DNA of 64,000 nt from Palsa-851 sp035534435 (lineage in GTDB: Bacteria > Chloroflexota > Dormibacteria > Aeolococcales > Aeolococcaceae). Positions 58,949 to 64,000 of this stretch are shown one piece after another (the first letter of the stretch is position 1; each line of letters begins with the position of its first letter). Both the position numbers and the translations under genes were made by a program. The DNA is taken from contig DATLRX010000113.1 in assembly GCA_035534435.1 (NCBI GenBank), positions 1 to 64,000 of the forward strand, in the 5' to 3' direction. The notes under the pieces were generated by a model. That model was not told the DNA's origin. It made no database searches and worked only from the letters and a program-made list of their open reading frames with translations.

Positions 58949-60820
58949 TTATGTCCGAGCGACGAGCACGCGCTCGCCCGCATGGGTCGCCGCGGCCGGC
59001 TCGCCGCCCGCCAGCGCGAGGGTCGGAAAGACGTGCCGGTAGAGGTGATAGTTGATGTAGAAGTCGCCGGGAAACCCTGTGCCCGTGTGCTCCGGCTCGT
59101 CCCACGTGCCGTTGCGCTGCCGCTCCACGAGGAACGCGCGGCCGCGAGCACACGCGGGGTCGTCGCCCAGACCGGCGAGCTGCAGCGTGAGCATCGCCCA
59201 CGCGGTCTGCGACGGCGTGCTCGTGCCGACTCCCGCGAACGACTCGTCCTTATACGAGTGGCACGACTCGCCCCATCCGCCGTCGGGGTTCTGCACGGAT
59301 CGCATCCAGTGCGCCGCGCTGCGCACCATGTCGTCACCCGTGTGCAGCGCGACGAGCGCACTCACCACGCACCACGTCCCGTAGATGTGGTTCACACCCC
59401 AGCGGCCGTACCAGGAGCCCCACGGGCGTTGCTCGCGGCGGAGATACGCGAGCGCCGGCTCGATGTCGGCATGATCCGGCCGGTCCCCGACCGCCGCGAA
59501 CAGCTCGATGACGTGCGCGGTGACGTCTTCCGACGGCGGATCGAGCATCGCGCCGAAGTCGGCGAAGGGCAGGCGGTAGACCAACGCCCGCGTGTTGTCC
59601 TTGTCGAACGCGCCCCAGGCGCCATTGCGCGATCGCATCGCGCGGCACCAGCGCACCGCCTCCGCCACAGCGCGCTCAACCATTCGGGCTTCGCCGCACT
59701 CGAGGAGCGCGAGCGCCACGACAGCGGTGTCGTCGACGTCGGGATAGATGTCGTTGTCGAACTCGAACGCCCAACCACCGCATCCCTCGTACGGGATCTT
59801 GACCTGCCAGTCCCCGCCGCCGCTGATCTGCTCGGCGAGCAACCAGTCGACGGCGCATCGCAGCGCGGCGTGATCGCGCTCGACGCCGGCCCTCCGCAGT
59901 GCGAGCATCGCCCAGGCGGTGTCCCAGACCGGCGACATGCACGCCTGCAACCGCCATCCGTGCTCATCGTCGATCGCAAACCTGCGGAACCCCTCGAGCC
60001 CGCGGCGCATGACCGGATGGTCGAGGCGCATGCCCTCGAGGTTGAGCGCGATCAGCGAATAGACCCACGGAGGCTGGATGCCGCCCCAGCCGCCGTCCGC
60101 CTCCTGACGCTCGGTGATCCACTTGACGAGTCTGCGTCGCGATCCGGCGCGACCCGGCTGCATGGGGAGGCGGTCGTAGAGCTTGAGTGCGCGGTCCAGC
60201 CACATGAACGGACCCGAGCCCGGGACGACGTGCATCCGGTGGGCCGTTCCGGGAGCGATGACCTCGTCGACATCGACGCCGAGATCGCGCACGGGACGCT
60301 GCGTGATCACGATGAGCAACGGAGCGATCGTCCCGCGCGCCCAGCAGGCGAAGTCGTAGAGGTTGAGCGGCGCCCAGGCCGGGAGCCGCACCAGCTCCGG
60401 CGGCATGCTCGGCACGCCGTCCCACGGGTAGACGCCGAACAGCGCGAGCCAGATCTTGGTGAACACGCGCGCTTCGGTGAGTCCGCCCTGATCGATGACG
60501 AAGCGCAGCGCGCGCCGCATGTTCGGCGCATCCGCGTCGACGCCGAGCACCCGCAGCGCGACGTACGCCTCGATGGTGGTGCTGAGGTCACCGGGGCCGT
60601 CGTGATACAGCGCCCACGTGCCGTCCTCGCGCTGCGTTCCGATGATGTGACGGATCGCGCCGTCGCGAATGTCATCGTGCGACGCGCCGAGAAAGCGCAG
60701 CAGCAGGATGTGCTCCGCGGTCATCGTGACGTTGGTCTCGAGCTCGCCGCTCCACCAGCCCGCCGGGTCCTGGTGCTTCAGCAACCAGTCCACCGCGGAG
60801 CGCAGCGCGTCAGACTGCAT
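58949..60820 (-). CDS. shc: Squalene-hopene cyclase
   Basis: Membrane-surface enzyme cyclising squalene to hopene. 623 residues, near the usual length. Catalytic DXDD motif DVDD at 361-364, and several QW repeats (such as QNPDGGWGES and QEADGGWGG). Overlaps hpnE by 11 bases. Confidence 0.96.
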   Translation of the reverse strand: MQSDALRSAVDWLLKHQDPAGWWSGELETNVTMTAEHILLLRFLGASHDDIRDGAIRHIIGTQREDGTWALYHDGPGDLSTTIEAYVALRVLGVDADAPNMRRALRFVIDQGGLTEARVFTKIWLALFGVYPWDGVPSMPPELVRLPAWAPLNLYDFACWARGTIAPLLIVITQRPVRDLGVDVDEVIAPGTAHRMHVVPGSGPFMWLDRALKLYDRLPMQPGRAGSRRRLVKWITERQEADGGWGGIQPPWVYSLIALNLEGMRLDHPVMRRGLEGFRRFAIDDEHGWRLQACMSPVWDTAWAMLALRRAGVERDHAALRCAVDWLLAEQISGGGDWQVKIPYEGCGGWAFEFDNDIYPDVDDTAVVALALLECGEARMVERAVAEAVRWCRAMRSRNGAWGAFDKDNTRALVYRLPFADFGAMLDPPSEDVTAHVIELFAAVGDRPDHADIEPALAYLRREQRPWGSWYGRWGVNHIYGTWCVVSALVALHTGDDMVRSAAHWMRSVQNPDGGWGESCHSYKDESFAGVGTSTPSQTAWAMLTLQLAGLGDDPACARGRAFLVERQRNGTWDEPEHTGTGFPGDFYINYHLYRHVFPTLALAGGEPAAATHAGERVLVART

Positions 60821-62126
60821 GGGCGGCCTCCAGCGACGATGTGCTGCGCCAGCCGGCGGCGCTGCTGAACAGCGTGTTCGCGGCGGTGCGCCCGCTGAGC
60901 ACGGCGGACTCGATGGTCGCGGGCCACCCGGTGTCGGTCCATGCGCCCGCGATCACGAGATTCGAGAACGCGGTCACGGGCCCGGGGCGGCGCATGCCGG
61001 GTGCGGGAATGAACGTCGCCTCGGGATCGCGGGTCGCCGCGCCGCGAAGCAGGTGCGCACGCGCCGCGGAAGGGAGCACCGCAGCGAGCGCGCTGCGGCC
61101 CAGCTCGACGAGCTCACTCTCGGGACGGCCGACCTGCGATTCGGCTGCACTCAGGCTGCAGCAGACATATCCCGGTGACTTCTCGAAGACCCACTGCACC
61201 GGCGAGTCGAGCAGCGCCGCGAAGTCACAGCCGAGCACCGGCCGGTCGTACCAGAGGTGCACGTCGACGATCGGCATCGCCTCGAACGCCTCGAGGCCCG
61301 TGACGCCGAACGCGGGGGCGTCATCGAGGATCGACGCGAGGCGCCGCGGTGGGACGGCGATCACGCAGGCGTCACAGGCCGCTCCTGCGCCGCCGCTCAA
61401 CTTCACGCCGGTGACGCGCCGGCCGTCGTGGTGGATGCCGACCACCGCCTCGCGCATGTGCACCGCGTCCGCGCGAGCGGCGGCCGCTTCGGCTAGATGT
61501 GCGAGCGGGACGGTCAGGTACGCGATGCGCGCCGCATCCCGGTCACGGAGAAACGCGGTGCGGATGACGAAGAGCCCCATCGTCGCGGAGACACGATCGA
61601 GTGGCGCATTGAGCGCGGGGACCAGGAACGGCTCCCAGAACGCGCGCAGCGCGCGCGTGCTCTGCCGCTGCCGGCGCAACCACGATGCCATCGTTCCGGT
61701 CGGAGTGCTCTCGGTGCGAGCGGCGAGGAGTGCGCGCCCGACGAGGATGCGGTCGATCGCGGTGAGGTGCGGATATCGCGCAAAGCCGGTCATGAGATGC
61801 ATCGGTGCCGGCAGCCCTGACGCGCGCAGCTGGGCCGGCCGGCGCGAGCGCGAGAGCACGGTCACCTCGAAACGCGGCTGAATGTAGAGGGAGTCGCGGA
61901 GACCAACGTCGGTGATGAGGTCGAGCGTGGCCGTGCAGCACGCAAGCACGACGTGCTGCCCGCAGTCGACCTCGAGACCATCGACCTCGAAGGACGTCGC
62001 CTTCCCACCGAGGAGGCGCGATCGCTCGTAGATGTCGACGTGCCATCCCCGCTTCGCGAGCTCGATGGCGGCACTGAGCCCGGCGAGACCGGCGCCGACG
62101 ACGGCAACGCGTGGCTCACGCCTCAT
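60810..62126 (-). CDS. hpnE: Squalene-associated FAD-dependent desaturase
   Basis: 438 residues. FAD-binding VAVVGAGLAGLSAAIELAKRG at the N-terminus and the C-terminal VIAGAWTDTGWPATIESAVLSG, as in phytoene desaturase relatives. HpnE reduces hydroxysqualene to squalene. Overlaps hpnD by four bases. Confidence 0.93.
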   Translation of the reverse strand: MRREPRVAVVGAGLAGLSAAIELAKRGWHVDIYERSRLLGGKATSFEVDGLEVDCGQHVVLACCTATLDLITDVGLRDSLYIQPRFEVTVLSRSRRPAQLRASGLPAPMHLMTGFARYPHLTAIDRILVGRALLAARTESTPTGTMASWLRRQRQSTRALRAFWEPFLVPALNAPLDRVSATMGLFVIRTAFLRDRDAARIAYLTVPLAHLAEAAAARADAVHMREAVVGIHHDGRRVTGVKLSGGAGAACDACVIAVPPRRLASILDDAPAFGVTGLEAFEAMPIVDVHLWYDRPVLGCDFAALLDSPVQWVFEKSPGYVCCSLSAAESQVGRPESELVELGRSALAAVLPSAARAHLLRGAATRDPEATFIPAPGMRRPGPVTAFSNLVIAGAWTDTGWPATIESAVLSGRTAANTLFSSAAGWRSTSSLEAAHAV

Positions 62127-62995
62127 ACGGCCGCCAGCCAGGACCGTGCCATCACGCCGAGCTTCGCCGCCTTGGACAGGCGTGCTCGGCTGTGGAGCGG
62201 CAGGTCGGGGGCCGCCTCGATGCGATCGAGGATACCGAGGTAGATCCCCGCCATGGTCCGCACGCAGACGGCGGGCTGGGTCGGGATCGACTCGGTGACG
62301 CGGATGCCGGACGCGTGGAGCCCGCGCGCGCGAGCCGCCTGCATCGCCATGAAGCGATGCCAGCCGGGGGCGACCCGCCGCTCGAGGATGTCGCTCTCGC
62401 TGATGCCGTATGCGGCCATCTCCTCGGCCGGCAGGTAGATGCGTCCGCGCGATGCATCCTCGTGCACGTCGCGAAGGATGTTGATGAGTTGCAACGCGAC
62501 GCCGAGCTCGTCGGCGCGCTCCAGCGCGATCGGGTCACGGAATCCGAAGATGCGCACGCACATCCGCCCGACCACCGACGCGACGAGGTTCGCGTATGAG
62601 CGCAGCTCCTCCCAGGTGGCGTACCGCGTGGTCGTGAGGTCCATCGCGACGCCGTCGATGAGCATCTCGAGCTCCGCGACGGGGATGGCATAGCGGCGCA
62701 TCGCGATCGCGAGCACGCCCATCACGGGATCGGTCGTGTCGCCCGGCCGTGCGCCGTGCAGGCGGCGGCGATGATGCTCGAGCCGCACGTGCCGGGACTC
62801 GCGCCCGGCGAGATCCGCGTCGTCGTCCACCTGACGCGCGAAGTCGTAGAGCGCGTAGATCGCGATGCGCTGCTGCCGTGGCAGCGCGATGAAGCCCCAG
62901 TAGAAGTTGGCGGCCTCGCGGCGCGCCATGTCCTCGCAGAAGCGTTCAGCGGCCCGCATGTCGGGCAGCGGCGGTGCGTCAACCACGTCCGTCAC
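62123..62995 (-). CDS. hpnD: Presqualene diphosphate synthase
   Basis: 290 residues from GTG 62995 (GTG 62986 also possible). Two Asp-rich motifs for farnesyl diphosphate: DFARQVDDDAD and LRDVHEDASRGRIYLP. Makes presqualene diphosphate. Overlaps the 3' end of hpnC by 17 bases. A much longer frame continues through hpnC but is a shadow. Confidence 0.92.
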   Translation of the reverse strand: MTDVVDAPPLPDMRAAERFCEDMARREAANFYWGFIALPRQQRIAIYALYDFARQVDDDADLAGRESRHVRLEHHRRRLHGARPGDTTDPVMGVLAIAMRRYAIPVAELEMLIDGVAMDLTTTRYATWEELRSYANLVASVVGRMCVRIFGFRDPIALERADELGVALQLINILRDVHEDASRGRIYLPAEEMAAYGISESDILERRVAPGWHRFMAMQAARARGLHASGIRVTESIPTQPAVCVRTMAGIYLGILDRIEAAPDLPLHSRARLSKAAKLGVMARSWLAAV

Positions 62996-63860
62996 CGATC
63001 CGCGAGACGACGCCAAGGGTCTGCTGTGGCGCCGGTCGGCGGCGCAGACCTGTCGCGAGTGCCGAGCCCGCGATCCGCACGCGCGCGGCGCCGTCGACGA
63101 CAGGGCGGCGCGACGAGGTTCGGTAGCCGCGCGCCGCCACGGCATCGAGGATCGCCTCCCCGCCGAGGCGGTACAGCGCAAGCTGGACGCGCAGACGCGG
63201 CGGCGCCAGGCGCTCGAGCTCGCGACCGGACGCGAGCAGGGTGCGCGCGCGATCACAGAGCAGCCGGGTTGCTCCGTCGACGCCGTGCTCGCGGATATCG
63301 CGCTGCAGCAGATAGGTGCGCCCGAGCCGGGTGTCGACCGACACGTCCTGCGCGAAATTCGCGAGCTGGAGGCCGATGCACACATCGTCGCTGAGGGAGG
63401 TGGCGACGGGCATATCGATGTCGAAGAGACGCAGCACCATGCGCCCGACCGGGGCCGCCGACCGCGTGCAATACGCGTGCAACTCGGTCCAGTCCTCGTA
63501 CCGGTCGACGCGCTGGTCCTGCACGTTGGCGTCGATGAGATCCAGGAACGGCTGCTCTTCCATCGCATGGCGATCCACCGTGTCGGCAAGCGCGACGAGG
63601 ACGGGATGCGTGCGCTCGTCGTGCTCGAAGCTCTCGCGCACCTCATCGCGCCACCTCCGCAGCCGGCGTGTCGCGACCGCGCGGTCGCCACTTTCGTCAC
63701 CGAGATCATCGGTGTAGCGGCAGAACGCATAGACGCGCGTGAGATCGCGACGCAGCGACTGCGGCGAGAGCCGCGATGCGACGGTGAAGTTCTCGTAGTG
63801 ACGCACGAGCTCACGGCAGTACGCGTCGGCTGCGTCGAGCGAGGTGCCGGTTCGCGCCAT
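62979..63860 (-). CDS. hpnC: Hydroxysqualene synthase
   Basis: 293 residues. Asp-rich motif YAFCRYTDDLGDE and second motif FAQDVSVDTRLGRTYL. The HpnC step converts presqualene diphosphate to hydroxysqualene, ahead of HpnD in gene order though after it in the pathway. Start overlaps the upstream stop (ATGA). Confidence 0.92.
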   Translation of the reverse strand: MARTGTSLDAADAYCRELVRHYENFTVASRLSPQSLRRDLTRVYAFCRYTDDLGDESGDRAVATRRLRRWRDEVRESFEHDERTHPVLVALADTVDRHAMEEQPFLDLIDANVQDQRVDRYEDWTELHAYCTRSAAPVGRMVLRLFDIDMPVATSLSDDVCIGLQLANFAQDVSVDTRLGRTYLLQRDIREHGVDGATRLLCDRARTLLASGRELERLAPPRLRVQLALYRLGGEAILDAVAARGYRTSSRRPVVDGAARVRIAGSALATGLRRRPAPQQTLGVVSRIGDGRG

Positions 63861-64000
63861 CAGACGGCCGTCCCATCGTTGCGTGCGAGTCGCGCATCGC
63901 TCCAGAGAGCGCCCACGTGCGATGCGCCGACGCAGAACATCACGAGACGCAACTCCTCGAGCATCACCGCGACCGTTTCCTCGAGTGCGGCATCACCCGC
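63860..64000 (-). CDS. C-terminal fragment of a probable type 2 isopentenyl diphosphate isomerase
   Basis: 46 residues visible, open at the window edge. The segment LEELRLVMFCVGASHVGALW fits the end of FMN-dependent Fni/Idi2 proteins (ELRxAMFLxGxxxVxxL pattern). It would supply isoprenoid precursors to the hopanoid genes it overlaps. Too short for certainty; another flavin TIM-barrel enzyme is possible. Confidence 0.6.
   Translation of the reverse strand, partial: AGDAALEETVAVMLEELRLVMFCVGASHVGALWSDARLARNDGTAV

Noticed and set aside
57812..60868. 1018-codon plus-strand open frame opposite the hopanoid genes
   Set aside because: It is antisense to hpnA, hpnH and shc and full of Arg/Ala/His runs, as expected from high GC at third positions. 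No domain is recognisable.
62996..63814. Upstream extension of the hpnD frame through hpnC
   Set aside because: It is a different frame of hpnC with low-complexity residues; HpnD has its normal length from 62995.

Overview
The window is a gene-dense, high-GC stretch of bacterial chromosome with very short gaps. No intergenic interval exceeds 300 bases. No transposase, phage gene, integrase, CRISPR array or rRNA is visible. The gene families point to an aerobic, Gram-positive-like soil bacterium near Chloroflexota/Actinobacteriota: a hopanoid pathway, an SCO1664-family protein, a HelY-like helicase and a split cytochrome b with an A2-type heme-copper oxidase. Candidatus Dormibacterota is my best guess. 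This is inference; no rRNA or other phylogenetic marker was compared.

Layout. (1) 1-9304, plus strand: a respiratory block with split cytochrome b, a triheme cytochrome c, several very small membrane proteins, cytochrome oxidase subunits II and I, heme A synthesis (ctaA, ctaB), ctaG and a secreted blue-copper lipoprotein. (2) 9330-17717: mixed genes (birA, tRNA-Arg, permease, SCO1664-like, uracil-DNA glycosylase, lemA, methyltransferase, lipoprotein). (3) 17870-22243: a membrane-anchored YVTN-like propeller paired with an S1C protease, then an HtpX-like protease. (4) 22287-27693, minus strand: thrC with an attenuator-type leader, a Ski2-like helicase, a DUF503 protein and an orphan parA. (5) 27842-30635: a TPR protein and a GH15 glucoamylase-like enzyme. 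(6) 30703-38021: TauE-type exporter, FAH-family hydrolase, a complete liv-type ABC transporter and a divergent GntR/FCD regulator with a palindromic operator candidate. (7) 38030-45611: ARG box and argCJBDRGH. (8) 45645-50771: phosphoesterase, TetR, DegV, ROK kinase, coaX, dus. (9) 50779-55552: a putative minus-strand small RNA, greA, lysS, serS, thioesterase, CYTH protein. (10) 55815-64000: a MarR regulator facing a minus-strand hopanoid operon (partial fni, hpnC, hpnD, hpnE, shc, hpnH, hpnA, hpnG).

How the genes work together. Electrons from quinol would pass through the cytochrome b/triheme complex to the A2-type oxidase, whose heme A is made by the adjacent ctaA/ctaB. The arg cluster makes arginine by the acetyl-recycling (ArgJ) route under its own ArgR. 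The hopanoid operon runs from isoprenoid isomerisation through squalene to hopene and its ribosylated side chain.

The most interesting non-coding signals are two. One is a three-segment attenuator upstream of thrC: an apparently leaderless 20-codon leader ORF, an 11-bp antiterminator, and a terminator whose 3' arm carries the thrC Shine-Dalgarno. The other is a promoter-to-terminator small RNA candidate between dus and greA. Many genes also have a -10-like hexamer 6-10 nt before the start codon, suggesting widespread leaderless transcription.
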